A stretch of DNA of 64,000 nt from Metridium senile (Eukaryota; Cnidaria; Anthozoa; Actiniaria; Metridiidae), in contig OX459108.1 in NCBI GenBank assembly GCA_949775045.1, positions 512,123 through 576,122 on the forward strand. Direction: 5' to 3'. Position numbers and translations under genes: made by a program. Shown here in pieces: positions 36,347-47,280 of the stretch. Positions within the stretch are counted from its first letter, which is position 1, and each line of letters starts with the position of its first letter. Below the pieces are notes generated by a model. That model had not been told where the DNA came from. It made no database searches and saw only the letters and a list, made by a program, of their open reading frames with translations.

Positions 36347-38867
36347 ATGGCGGCCGAGTGGATGCCGATGACAATGTTTGTGTTAATTTATGTTTTATCG
36401 ATAAGAATAACTTACAAAATACTATCAAAAGCTGCAGACTTGGTGAGTTAGAGTTGTTCTTTACGTGTGTGGATTTTTGTTGGAATCTAAGCGCAATTTA
36501 AATGACATTAAAAACAAAATGAGTGTCAAATTTCATTTTTTTTTTCTTCTTCTCATTTTAACTGTAAAAATTGACGCTGTCCACACTAGTTTAACCGCTA
36601 GTTGTCGTACATTTTTACTCCAATTGTTTGATTAGTAACATCGACGCAGTCCACACTAGTTTAACCGCTAGTTATCGTACATTTTAACTCCAATTTTGTC
36701 TGTAGATATCTCGACGGTTTTCTAAGTTAAGTTTTGAAGAAGAGGCCTTGATTGAAGAGATGAGATGGCTTCTCTCAGAACAGCTTAAGATTAATGCCCA
36801 GGACGAGTTTCCCAAATATGCAAGACTGCAGAGAAAGATTGATATGCTGAAAGATAGTGTAAACAAATATGGTAGGTGATGGTGGTGGTGGTGGTGATGG
36901 TGATGATGATAACAATGGTGGTGATGATGATGATGATGATGATGATAATGATGGTGGTGGTGATGATAATGATGGTAGTGATGGTGATGATAATGGTGAT
37001 AATAATGTTGTTGATGATGGTGATGATGATGATGATAGTGGTGGTGGTGATGATAATGATGGTAGTGATAATGATGGTGGTGATGATGATGATGGTGATA
37101 ATGATGTTAGTGATGATGATGATGATAGTGGTGGTGATGATGATGGTGATAATAATGTTGATGGTGATGATGATGATAGTGGTGGTGGTGATGATGGCAA
37201 TGGTGACAGTATAGTGATAGAGATGATGTTAGTAAAGATGTTTATAGTGATAGTGATGACATTGATGCTGCTGATGATGATGATTTTGATTATGATGCTA
37301 ACAATACTCCTGTTGCATTTGACAAAAAGTCAAAATATTCACAATTCCAAGCAAATACGGGAAAACATGACCACTTACAGTGCTGCTAATTCAACCGGGG
37401 CCACCTCGAGTTTATTAGCCACTTACATTTGAGCTTAAGAACAAAAGATATCTGCTTTGTCTCCTTATCAGCCAATCAAATTACTAGGCGCGAATTGACT
37501 TGACGGATCGTCTATGTCTGGTTCTTTTGTTCTTAAGCTCAAACGTGATTGGCTAATAAACTCGGGGTGGCCCCGGTTGAGATTATCCCTGTGCAAATGC
37601 GCCTTATGTCAAATTGTTCAGCTGTGCTAGATAACATGAAACGGGAGTATTGTGAAGTTAATGATGAGAATGGGGGTATGTCGCAGTGATGATATATATT
37701 AATAATAATCATTGAGGTGCTTTTGTTCGCAGAATCAACAAGAAAGAAAAATATGGCAAAAAACAAAATGCTTTCAAAGATAGTAGTCATCATAATTATT
37801 GTAAGTATAGCATGCAGTTACTTGAGATAAATCTTTTGTTCTTCATATGAAATTCTTCTCCAATGACCTGATAAATATATCTCAATTCATATACATGTAG
37901 ACATATTTTTCGAGTATCCATCTGCAATCTGAGACAGAAATGAATTGGCCCTGTTTTTTTTGTTGCACTTAGCACCTTCAGATTTATATTTATCATCACC
38001 ATATCCGAAGCCAGAAAGTGCACGCAAACGAATTTTTAATGAGAAAAAAAGCTGCCTTACCCCAGAATTCATTTTGGTTTCAGATTGCAGATTGCAGATC
38101 TTGACAATGTTTTTTGAAATAGGTGTATACACCATTGTTGTGAGGTTGTGAATGAGAAATGTGAAAATGCATATTATTATCCTGAGAAAAGTCCAAATTA
38201 TGATGACGCATTTCAATTCATTATCCTTAGAAAAGGATGATTATGATGATGTCTTTCCTTTCAATTCCCTCTTTTAGCTGGCTATCCATGTGTCATTCTT
38301 GTTGTCGTACAGAAAGCTACCAATAGCTGTTCTGCCTCAAGAATGGTTTTATCCAGTTCACAAAGTATTATCCTTTCCTTCAGGAATCCCAGGTAAGCTG
38401 AGATTGGGTAAAGCAGAGGTTGCAACAAGAATGTTACTTGAACTAAGAGATCAAATGACCCTTAAATCTCCCTTAAACAAATAACTTTGTAAAAAAAAGC
38501 CTTAGAAATAGAAAAAGCACATTGATAATACAGCCCGTGGATTTTTGAAGTGCTTCAATAGGCCCTCTGCAGCTAGAGATCATGTGACCCCACAGGCTTT
38601 CTTAAATCCATCAGCTGTCCCAAAATTATGTCCAGAAATGGAAAGAGCATGTCGACATTAGCAAAAAGTCAAAATCTCAGCTCTTGATTCTAAATACATA
38701 ACAAATAGCAAGGGACATAAAATGGGATATTTTTAATAATTTTCTATTTAGAAGGACAAGTTATTATGCAAACAGCAGTAACCATTGTCTTTGTTGTTTC
38801 AGGTGCTATAGGTCTACCATGTTGGATGTTTACATGTAACAAAATGATAGAAAGGTTTATAATATAA
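36347..38867 (+). CDS. GET1: GET1 / WRB, guided entry of tail-anchored proteins factor 1
   Basis: ER membrane subunit that, with CAMLG/GET2, docks GET3-TRC40 and inserts tail-anchored proteins. Exons 36347-36442, 36706-36871, 37733-37800, 38278-38392 and 38803-38867 are phase-consistent and sum to 510 nt (169 aa; human WRB is 174). TM1 is near the N-terminus (MTMFVLIYVLSIRI). The cytosolic helical hairpin that contacts GET3 follows (EEALIEEMRWLLSEQLKINA, FPKYARLQRKIDMLKD). TM2 is split across exons 3-4 (MLSKIVVIIII + LAIHVSFLLSY). TM3 is at the C-terminus (IGLPCWMFTCNKMIERF). WFYPVHKVLSFPSG is the typical loop. The start overlaps AAAATGGCGGCC, a YY1-like motif common at housekeeping promoters. 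Introns hold fold-back and minisatellite insertions. Confidence 0.92.
36580..36700 (-). repeat. Two inverted units of the 70-bp minisatellite
   Basis: CCACACTAGTTTAACCGCTA and TCGTACATTTTTACTCCAAT are repeated twice in GET1 intron 1, as the reverse complement of the array at 63,120-63,360. The second unit ends just before the exon 2 acceptor. Confidence 0.85.
36872..37295 (+). repeat. ATG/GTG microsatellite
   Basis: GATGGTGGTGGTGATGATG repeats starting at the GET1 exon 2 donor. Confidence 0.95.
37300..37662. mobile_element. Nested fold-back elements in GET1 intron 2
   Basis: Inner element 37394-37585 has 55-bp inverted arms (AACCGGGGCCACCTCGAGTT and complement; TTTGAGCTTAAGAACAAAAG and complement). 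It lies inside an older element whose right arm (37590-37660: CTGTGCAAATGCGCCTTATG ... AACGGGAGTATTGT) matches the 39,838-40,015 family. Its left part (37305-37335) is only a fragment. Confidence 0.72.
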
Positions 38868-39050
38868 CTATTAGAGACTCGTTATCAACATTGAGCATTT
38901 ATGATACAATAGCATGTGATAGAGCTTTAGAACTTTAGTTTATCACTCTTTAATGTACCTTAATTCCATTGTGTTTTTTTTTTTTGTTATTTGACTATCA
39001 CACTTTAACTAATACACTTTGTTCATGGCTTAATGAGAACAGTTATATAC

Positions 39051-39266
39051 AACAGGTTCCCATTTAAATCTGTACTTTCCCATTTAAATCTGTACTTATG
39101 CAAATTGTGTTGATGTGTGCTAAACACACAGATCAACCAATCAGAGTATATTATTTCTGAAGTGAACTTCTTTGATTGGTTGATCTGTGTGTTTAGCACA
39201 CATCCGGCACAATTTGCATAAGTACAGATTTAAATGGGAAAGTACAGATTTAAATGGGAACCTGTT
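39051..39266. mobile_element. Fold-back MITE of 216 bp
   Basis: AACAGGTTCCCATTTAAATC ... complement, with inverted arms of about 95 bp that each include a doubled TTTAAATCTGTACTT block. A short loop near 39150-39165. Flanked by TATATAC and TATATAT. Confidence 0.85.
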
Positions 39267-39500
39267 ATATATATTTTTGTCTTTAGTTGGTATCATCTTT
39301 GAAGTGCGACCCCCAAAGTTTGATATTGCGTTTACTAACTATTATAATTTTTAAAGCTGTCGATCAAAATACTAGGAAAGAGTTTGACCGAGTGATCCAA
39401 AAATGGCTCTTGATCGATCAATTCTAGTTACTAATAGATTATGCTATATACACCAAATCAAAAATGGTGACTCAATCCAAATATAAAGACCATTTTGAAT

Positions 39501-39592
39501 GACTATTGTTCTAGACTGGTTAGCCTCGCATACATATGAAAACTCTATTGTACTCCAACATGAAAAGAAGGCTAGACAGTCAAGAACAATTG
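39501..39592. mobile_element. Small MITE, CTATTGTTCTTGACTGG family
   Basis: CTATTGTTCTAGACTGGTTA...GGCTAGACAGTCAAGAACAAT. The same termini appear at 42,155-42,355 and 55,752-55,840. Confidence 0.75.
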
Positions 39593-39609
39593 CAGGTCGC
39601 CATATTTCA

Positions 39610-40030
39610 ATACTCAAGTTTTCACGTTATCTAGACTGCGAGCAGTCCCTACTTTTCCCTCCGAATTCAAAAACTTTAACTTTAATAAAACGAGCAAGCG
39701 GGGATTGGGGGTGAGTAATCCTCGCTCGTCCGTGTTTTATTTAAATGATCATTTTTCTCTCGTTTTCCTCGGAATCTGGAGGGAAAAGAAGGGACTGTTC
39801 GCAGTCTACACGTTATCTATCACCGCTGTACTATTTGACAAAAGGCGCATTTGCACAGCTAAGCCTTGATTTATTTTAAAAATATTATAAGCCAAGGACG
39901 ACAAAATGTTATCACTTAACAATAGGAAACACATTTTAATTTACTCCGAATCAAGATTATCTCTGTGCAAATGCGCCAAATCGTACAGCAGTACTAGAAA
40001 ACACGAAACTGGAGTATTCGTTCTATTTAT
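39610..40030. mobile_element. Old fold-back element with a younger fold-back inserted in it
   Basis: Outer arms: ATACTCAAGTTTTCACGTTA ... GCTGTACTATTTGACAAAAG at the left, AATCGTACAGCAGTACTAGA ... GAAACTGGAGTATTC at the right. The left arm is interrupted at 39630-39810 by an element with GACTGCGAGCAGTCCCTAC termini and inner TAAAACGAGC/GCTCGTCC arms. CACGTTATCTA occurs on both sides of the insertion, as expected for a target duplication. Confidence 0.75.
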
Positions 40031-40294
40031 TTAAAGAAATAATTCATATGTATTATACAGACAGTTTCTTTTGTAAATTGTTTTTATTTGTTCACACATT
40101 CAATGCAATGTTTATAATATCTATTAGGTATTAATATTAGTACACAATGTATTTCCATGACTTGTATATTATGCAAACTGTTGTACAATAAAAAACACTA
40201 ATAATAATTAGATACAGTTTCATCCATATTAAATATTTCTCTTATTTATTAATATCTTTACATTTTCAGATTTTTTAAAAAATGTTTAAAAATA

Positions 40295-43200
40295 TCATAG
40301 CGTAACCTCTTCGAGATCGTCATCAAAAGTCCCATTTAACATGTTTCCAACTGCCGGTACTGACTGTTTGGGGCCTTGGTTCAATTTAGGTCGCCTTGGT
40401 AACAAGCTATCACCATCTTTGTCGGCCGCAACGTTAACTTTTTTCTCCCATGGATAGTTTTTGTCCTTAGATGTGTTAGAAAAGCCAAACGGATCGTCGT
40501 TGATTATGGACGATCTTTTTGGTTTGTTACTAAATAAGTCATCACCGAATATTGTGTTAGGTTGGTTAGCACGTGGTCTTCGACCGTCGCTCTTCTTAGA
40601 TGAGAAATCTAGAGGCGTGTCATTGTCTTCAGTTATTGTTTTACTAGTTTTTGCATTACCGAATGTTGGTTCATAAGAACCAAATATTACATCTTTTGAT
40701 TTGTCTTTTTTATCCTGCTTTTTACCAAAATCTAAACCACTATCCTTCCTTGAATCACCGAACGATGGATTGTATGCACCAAAAGTTGGTTCAGTTTTCT
40801 TACTGCCCTCTGCCCGACGAGTGACAGTAGGTTTGTACGAGCCAAATGATGGCTCGTCGTCCTGGCTGTTCCTCCTTCCTCGGAAGTGTTGATCAGTGGG
40901 ATGCGCTGGAAGTCCTTGGTATAAATTCTCGAAACTTTCTTTGACATCATATGAAGACTCTTTGCTGTGTTTGGATCGCACTGAGTTACTAGACCCAAAC
41001 TTTTGTTTCTCTGTGTCGGAAGTAACTTTATTGTTTGTGGTAACTGATTCTTTTGCAGCACTTTGAAGGAATATTGGCAACTTTTTAGGTTTCTCGTCAA
41101 TGTTTTTGGTATTGAGATCTATGTCGATGATTCCATTTGGTTTGCCTTGAGTAGTGTCAATAGCTTTCATTCTTGCAAGAAGAAGATCTTTCTTGCGGCG
41201 TGCTTCATCATCTTCTTTGAACTTCAGCCTCGCTTGCTCATCTTTTTCTTTTCGGATTCTCTCCTCTTCTTCTCTTTTCCTTCTTTCGTTTTCTATTTTT
41301 TCTTGTTCTTCTTTCCGTCTCTTGTCTTCCTCCAACTGTCTCTTCTTCTCTCTTAACTCCTCTTCTTCTTTTCTTTGTCTGTCTTCTTCTCGTCGTTTCT
41401 CTTCCTCTCTTCTTGTTTCCTCTTCTGTTCTTCTCCTTTCCTCTCGTTCAAACACTTCTTTCAATCGAGCTGCTTGTTTCTTCTCAAACTCTAAACTCTC
41501 ATCAACTTCAGAGAAACTGTTCTTATTCTTCCTCTCATTCACAACTACTTCACTCTTGTGCTCAATTTTCGCAGCATCTGCAGTGGCATTTGAGCTTGTA
41601 TCGCTGACAGCATTTGTTAGAAATATGTTGACTCGTTTTTTCTCTGTCTGCGAGCTGTTTGCAAAGTCATTCTTGGTGTGTATTTCCTCCTCGTGGGTAG
41701 ACGGTAGAGCCAGGGGGTTGACTTTCTTCATTTTACGCTGCATATTCAGGTGGTAGATATTAGTCATATCAAGTTGTTTTTCTTTCTCCTGAGAACATAG
41801 AAATAGAATGATTTAGGACTTACAATTTTCAATATTAAAAAAATCTAAATTAAACGTCAAAGTATTTTATCTAGTTACATGAAGGTGCGAGACAACTGGA
41901 TTGACTAAAAAGCTGTACCAAGTCAGTTGGTCAAGAAACAAACAAATAGACTCCACCAGGGTTTATTCTCCGGGTTATCTGGTTTTCCTCCCTTCGCAAA
42001 AATCAACATGTGGGCAGAGTTGTGTGCTAAAATATTTCATGTAAGGGGTAGCAAGTATGAGTGTGGTGAATACTTAAACATTAGCCACTGGCTAGGGAGA
42101 TTCCACTCCCTGTATACATTGAATAGAATTATGGCGTCCAATTTGAATAACTATTGTTCTTGACTGGTTAGCCTCCTGGGGCCGGTTGTTCAAAGCTAGT
42201 TAACGCTAATCCTAGGTTAACTCTAACGAAAACCTATGGAGTTAACCTAGGATTAACACTAAACTGGCTTTGAACAACTGGGCCCTGCACATTGAAACAC
42301 GATGGAATTTTTACAAGTTTGTAAGGCTAGCCAGTCAAGAAAAACAGTTATTCAAATTGGATGCCATATTTCTATTCAGTGTATTTTGACATAAGACAAT
42401 TAATATTTATTATGTAAAAGTTCTCAAGAAATAGCAAAAAAGGAAAGACAATTATATGATTGATAATAATAATTCTGAGAACATTCATGCACACTGACCT
42501 TTAATTTCTCTCTAAGAGAGACAACATTCTCCTGCACTTTACCAAGCTCCTCCTTGGCTTTCTTGTAGCGATCCTGTTGCTCTTTGATCTCTCTCTGTCT
42601 TGCTTTCTCTGATAGTTTGATGGTTTTCTGTAACTCCTATAATAAAATATGACAATGCAGTAATGAGTAAGAGATGTTTTGAAAAATAGTACACATGCGT
42701 GGCATGGTGTGTTGTTCTCTCTCATTCCGCAAGAGTTTTCTCTCTGAGGGATATCCTGTTTTCCTCCCTCACATGTGAAGTGTGCTAAAATACTTTCTGC
42801 AGTTTTCTACTTTCTGCAAACTCAGACATTTCAACGGCTTGTTGTGAAATACGTTTTTAGCTGCCGTCAATCAAAACTAATTAGTCGGTACCTTTTAAAT
42901 CCTTGATTGATGGCATCTAAATACGTATTTCATAACTACATGTAGCCGTTGGAATGTCTGAGTTCGCAGAAAGTCGAAAACCACACTTAATGACGAGTCA
43001 AAGAGACTCGTTTGTTCCGAGTGACTGGTTTTGCTTATGAATATTCTGTTTATTCATACGCGCGAGTGACCGTAGACACTTGTTACTCGTACTCGCGAGT
43101 GAATGGTACCTTACTCGTGGCCAGTACTGTAGGGGTAGTGAGGTGTGTAATAGTAAAAATGTCTAATATATAGTTGGATAACCTTTATGATTCACAATGA

Positions 43201-46170
43201 CTGTATCCAACTATTTCTGAATCAATAAAGTTTGGTGAAGGTTTTGTGTTTTTTGTTGCATACCAAGCCTGAAATGCACTATGGATGATATGAATTCAAG
43301 CAGTGAAAGGTCAACAACAATATGGAATTTTTGCAAACTTTCTCTGCAGGGTTTTCTACCCAGGGGGGGGGGACTCCCTTAAAAAATGGATAGGGGTGCT
43401 CAACGGACCTTTTAGGGTCTCGAACTGGCACTGTACCTTTTAGGGTCAGTTTTTGAACTTAAGATTATACATGTACATATATACATCAATTTTAAATTTA
43501 AAAAAAATATTAAATGTTGTCGTACCTTTTAGGGTCTAAAATCAGTATCTGAGTTAATTTATGCATACCTTTTAGGGTCATTTTCAAAACCGCCCGTCAA
43601 GCACCTTTATCCATTTTTAAGGGATCCCTCCCCCCCCCCCCCCCCCCCCCCCCCCCAATAAAAAAAAAAACTTGGGGGTTTTCTAGCATATTCTATTCTG
43701 TGCTGGTATCATTTACATATGAATATAACATATTTCAAGCTTGGTGAGCTACATGGAACAAAACCTTCACTAACCTTTTTTGTAACAGCTGCTGTATTAT
43801 ATTGTATTAGGAAATATTTGAATGTCACTCACCAAAATTTTAGAATCTTTTTCAGATAATGATTTCTCAACTTTTTCCAGTTTCTTGGACAAAGCTGCTC
43901 TTTCTTCCAGCTTCTTATTGTTATCTAACTCCTTATAATGATGCACTTTATCCCTTAATTTAGTAAGTTCAACATCGTGTCCATGAGATTCCTTCTCCTT
44001 GCGTGAAATCTCTTGCTTATTTTTCTTTAATCTTTCTCTGACTGTTCTCAACTCAGCACTGTGTCGCTGCAGAAGTTGCGGCAAGCTCCCTTCCTCGCGA
44101 TCCACTCGTTTTAATTCCCGTTCCTGTTTAACGGTTATTCTTTTAAGTGTTTTGTTTTCTTGCCGTAAGTGTTCGACTTCTTGTTGTAATTCCTCGACAA
44201 CGTTGTAGAGTTTGGTGATTTTGTTACGGTTTGCGGATAATATCTTTTTGACCATAGTGGAGTTGTCGTCAGTTTTTGGTGGTCGTGTACTTGCGGATAG
44301 TGATTTCTTTGGTTTTTTTGGTTTGTTAGTAGCTGTTAAAGAAATATCATAATTAGAATTAATATATCATTTAAGAAATATCATGAAATAAATGAATTGT
44401 AGATGAGATATGATCGTCATTGGTGATGTAGTCTTGAGAAAGACAGATGGTGTTGATGTCTGACCCTTCAGCTAGAGTAAAGATTGAAAATACAGTGAAA
44501 TGAAATGTATCGTCTAGGTTTTCAAACTCTTATGAAAACAGACATGCCTTTGGGAGAATTTGAAAGCAGATCAGATCAGTACAAGCAAGAGATGAAGTAG
44601 AAAGTTTGTAGTTGCTCGAGAAAAATTGACATGTTTCAATTCGGTTTCAAAATGACAATCAGCATCATCACTATCATCATAATTATAATTACTAATAATA
44701 ACAAAATAAATTATGATGTGCAAAGTAGATGTTTATATGTATGAACAATAATGTATTTGTTAATAATCATTGATATCTTTCTAATATCTATTTCAATGTT
44801 TTTAAATCAATTTGTAAGGGCATCTAGAATTATTGGGATGCACTAAAAATAATTTTTTATCATTATTATTGTCATCATCATCATTATTACTTATATTATT
44901 GGAGAGGAAAACATTTTCTCTTTTGTTTTTCTCCATGTCACTCAAAATTTGAATTTTTTATCTGATCCTATCTCTACCCTAACTGATAATATCAATAATC
45001 AATTTGCATCCTTCCTGACTTTTGAAGTTTAGTCAACAATATAATTAATATATCGACTACAAAGAATATGGCTAACAAAATACAAGAATTATCTATATTA
45101 AAATTGCCTCCAAAATGAATCAAACATTTACTCATATAATGATCTTTAAACATGACTTTTGTAAATTTAGGACTTCTAATTAAGTTATTTGTTTATATTT
45201 TATAACAATTATTAGTATTTTGGGTAAGAAATAAAGAATTTCAAAAGGTTATCAATTTTTAAAATGTAATTTACAGAGAGAATTTCGGAAACAAATGGAG
45301 AAATCTCGTTTCTAGGGGCAACCTTGTGTGAAGTTAGCATATTAATTGCACTTGTAAAGCCCCAGGGAATTTAGCAAAAAAAAACTATTATTTTGAAAAT
45401 TTATACGGTAATTATCTAATAAGTATGTTTTTTTGTAGGCAAAAGTAGCAATTATAGAAATAAAATGAAACAATTTTCTTCAAGAAATTTGAAATATGTT
45501 TCAGCAAGTAAACTTTAGTTACAGCTGTAATAATTTTTGTTTTAAAGTAAAAAACATTTGTTCTTAAGAAAGAATAACAACTTCAGTTCATAAAGCATTG
45601 TTGTTGTAATCGTTAAAACGTTTAGTTAGAAACATTGCCAGAAAATCTAGAATTATTTTGAAATTGAATTAAAAAGTGAGTTGGAAGGAATGCGATGTAA
45701 TTTTCTCTGATTTTGACAGCTTGTTTAGTAGAAAACTAGATATTTTTACCTCTGCTTTGACCATAAGCGCTTCTATAAGATACTAGAGAGTTCCTTCTCG
45801 GATAAGTTGAATTATTTTTGGTGTTTCTTTTGGTAGAGGGCGGTGTTGGGCTATAGGAATAGTTGGAACGATCTTCAGAAAGAAGCGAAGGTTTCCTCTG
45901 ACGAGTTCTTGTTCTTGAGCCATTTCTAACTGGACTATCATCCTCAAAATCATCATCATAGCTGTCGTAGCCATCGGAATACTTATCCGCCATAGTGCCG
46001 TATGTATCTTCAGCGAAATCGTTCGTTTTGGTGAACTTTGAAGGCTGTTTTTTTGTCGAAGTTGAGTTCGTGATTACTCCGTTGTCGTCCAACGAATAAT
46101 GCAAGTCATTGTTACTGTGATCTAGAACGATTTGAGATACAATTGGAGCTTTTTGGACTTCAATGGACAT
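40295..46170 (-). CDS. LCA5: LCA5, lebercilin (ciliary protein)
   Basis: Ciliary/basal-body coiled-coil protein that binds intraflagellar-transport complexes in its vertebrate form. Four coding exons: E1 46170-45750, E2 44332-43833, E3 42636-42499, E4 41788-40295. They sum to 2,553 nt, 850 aa (human lebercilin about 700). E1 encodes an acidic/basic disordered N-terminus (YDSYDDDFEDDSP). E2-E3 encode the conserved lebercilin coiled coil (MVKKILSANRNKITKLYNVV, LPQLLQRHSAELRTVRERL, SRKEKESHGHDVELTKLRDK). E4 encodes a very charged KER-rich helix (EERRRTEEETRREEEKRREE) and a disordered tail with repeated PSFGSYKP / PTFGAYNP / PTFGNAK motifs. It ends FDDDLEEVTL. The start at 46170 (MSIEVQKAPI) is the most plausible; an upstream in-frame extension lacks a clear ATG context. 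Introns carry several MITEs. LCA5L is an alternative paralogue. Confidence 0.87.
42120..42380. mobile_element. Nested inverted-repeat elements in LCA5 intron 3
   Basis: Outer arms ATGGCGTCCAATTTGAATAA ... CTTGACTGGTTAGCC and complement belong to the CTATTGTTCTTGACTGG family. Inside, 42178-42296 is a second palindromic element with GGGCCGGTTGTTCAAAGC / GCTTTGAACAACTGGGCCC ends and CCTAGGTTAA inner arms. Confidence 0.8.
42785..42992. mobile_element. Fold-back MITE in LCA5 intron 2
   Basis: TTTTCTACTTTCTGCAAACT / AGTTCGCAGAAAGTCGAAAA termini with inner AACGGCTTG...GTAGCCGTT and AATACG arms; about 205 bp. Confidence 0.75.
43363..43656. mobile_element. Poly-G/poly-C ended inverted-repeat element
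   Basis: Left end is a run of 11 G then ACTCCCTTAAAAAATGGATA; right end is TATCCATTTTTAAGGGATCC-like sequence then about 28 C. ACCTTTTAGGGTC is repeated four times inside. About 294 bp, in LCA5 intron 2. The homopolymer length may be unreliable. Confidence 0.8.
44340..45745. other. LCA5 intron 1, AT-rich, no feature seen
   Basis: Apart from a short CATCAT patch near 44660 and 44870, I see no repeat or exon. Confidence 0.55.
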
Positions 46171-46640
46171 AACAACACCTTCGGCTAACAATATTAGGTA
46201 GTGAAGAAGGAAGAATGAAGACAAAAACGCGGAAAACGGAGCAAAAACTACAGAGATTCTATCATGGCCATCGACACTCGAATGTTTAGTTAGGTTGTGA
46301 TTGTGACGTCACGTTGTCAAAAACACCTCTAACGCTACCATGACAACTAAATAAACTAAATAGTCGCCGCTGGGCAGGAAAACAGAAGGCGCAAAAAATC
46401 CAAAAAAATTATACATTTGCTCAAAATCTTCAGCAATTTTTTAATTTTTTAAAATAAATTTTGTCTATTGTGTATGCTTATAGTTGCCATGCAATAAAAT
46501 ATGTGTTAAAAATAATATTTTGATGCTCAAGATGGCTTGGCAATAAAATAAAATTTGTAACACCTAAAAAAAATTACAAAAATTACACAATTCAAAGCAA
46601 AACACAAAAAATTACTTAACTGCTTAATTTTAAATTTACT
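46171..46640. other. LCA5 upstream region and left flank of the cGLR block
   Basis: Divergent spacing between LCA5 (minus) and cGLR copy A (plus). 46545-46610 (AAAATTTGTAACACCTAAAA ... AAATTACACAATTCAAAGC) is a direct repeat of 49340-49420 at the far side of copy A. Confidence 0.65.
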
Positions 46641-47280
46641 CTCAATCGAGGCTATCATAGCCTACGTCACTTCCGGCCTTCTTCTCGGAAATGCGCCTTC
46701 TGTCAAATAGTACAGCGGTTGCTAGATGACTCGAAACTGGAATTTTTTTTTCGCTTTCCCAGCTTGACATTTAAACCTAATATCTTTCAAATTATTCTCT
46801 CCAGTTACTACAAAGTACTGAAGCTCATAAGGTGAGTAAAATTACCAATTTTTTACAGTAATCAGCTCCTTGCTTTAAAGTTATTAACGGTCACTTAGTC
46901 ATAAACTTCAATAAGGAACACTCTCTTTTATGCGGTGTATAAGTTACTCTTTTTACTACGACGAAGGATTAACGTCCTTAACGTCAGTAAGTAACACTCT
47001 CTTTTATGCGGTGCCATAAGTTACTCTTTTTACTACGACGAAGGATTAACGTCCTAAACGTCAGTAAGTAACACTCTCTTTTATACGGTGTATAAGTTAC
47101 TCTTTTTACTCTGACGAAGGATTAACGTCCTAAACGTCAGTAAGTAACACTCTCTTGTATACGGTGTATAACGAGTTACCACTTTTACTTCGACGAAAGA
47201 TTAACGTCCTAAACGTCAGTAAATAACACGGTTTTATACGGTGTATACGTTACCATTTTTACTCCTACATTTTTAGATTT
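46641..47280 (+). promoter_or_regulatory. Leader of cGLR copy A: upstream region, 5'UTR exon and 5'UTR intron
   Basis: Inferred noncoding exon ends at 46831 (ATAAG|GTGAGT). The intron runs to TTTTTAG at 47271-47276, and the coding exon begins four bases before the ATG. 46690-46745 (AAATGCGCCTTCTGTCAAAT, AGTACAGCGGTTGCTAGATG) matches the dispersed fold-back family at 39,838-40,015. The transcription start itself was not identified. Both this leader and the one of copy B share the arrangement, which supports the splice call. Confidence 0.65.
46920..47245 (+). repeat. ~80-bp minisatellite in the 5'UTR intron of cGLR copy A
   Basis: Four to five units of GACGAAGGATTAACGTCCTA, AACGTCAGTAAGTAACACTC and TTTTATACGGTGTATAAGTT. 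Each unit contains CTGACGA (47111 in the best copy), a GGA...TCC stem and AAACGTCAG, resembling a hammerhead ribozyme core with GAAA changed to TAAA. Confidence 0.9.

Larger units (their letters stand above)
38868..40294. other. Intergenic between GET1 and LCA5 3' ends; fold-back elements
   Basis: Convergent gene ends. Unique AT-rich DNA surrounds the three fold-back elements listed separately. AATAAA at about 40188 lies on the plus strand. No gene seen. Confidence 0.65.

Noticed and set aside
41154..41756. Ser/Phe-rich plus-strand ORF of 200 aa (and 57731-58282)
   Set aside because: Antisense shadows of the KER-rich LCA5 exon 4 and of the charged Ser/Glu-rich exon 1.
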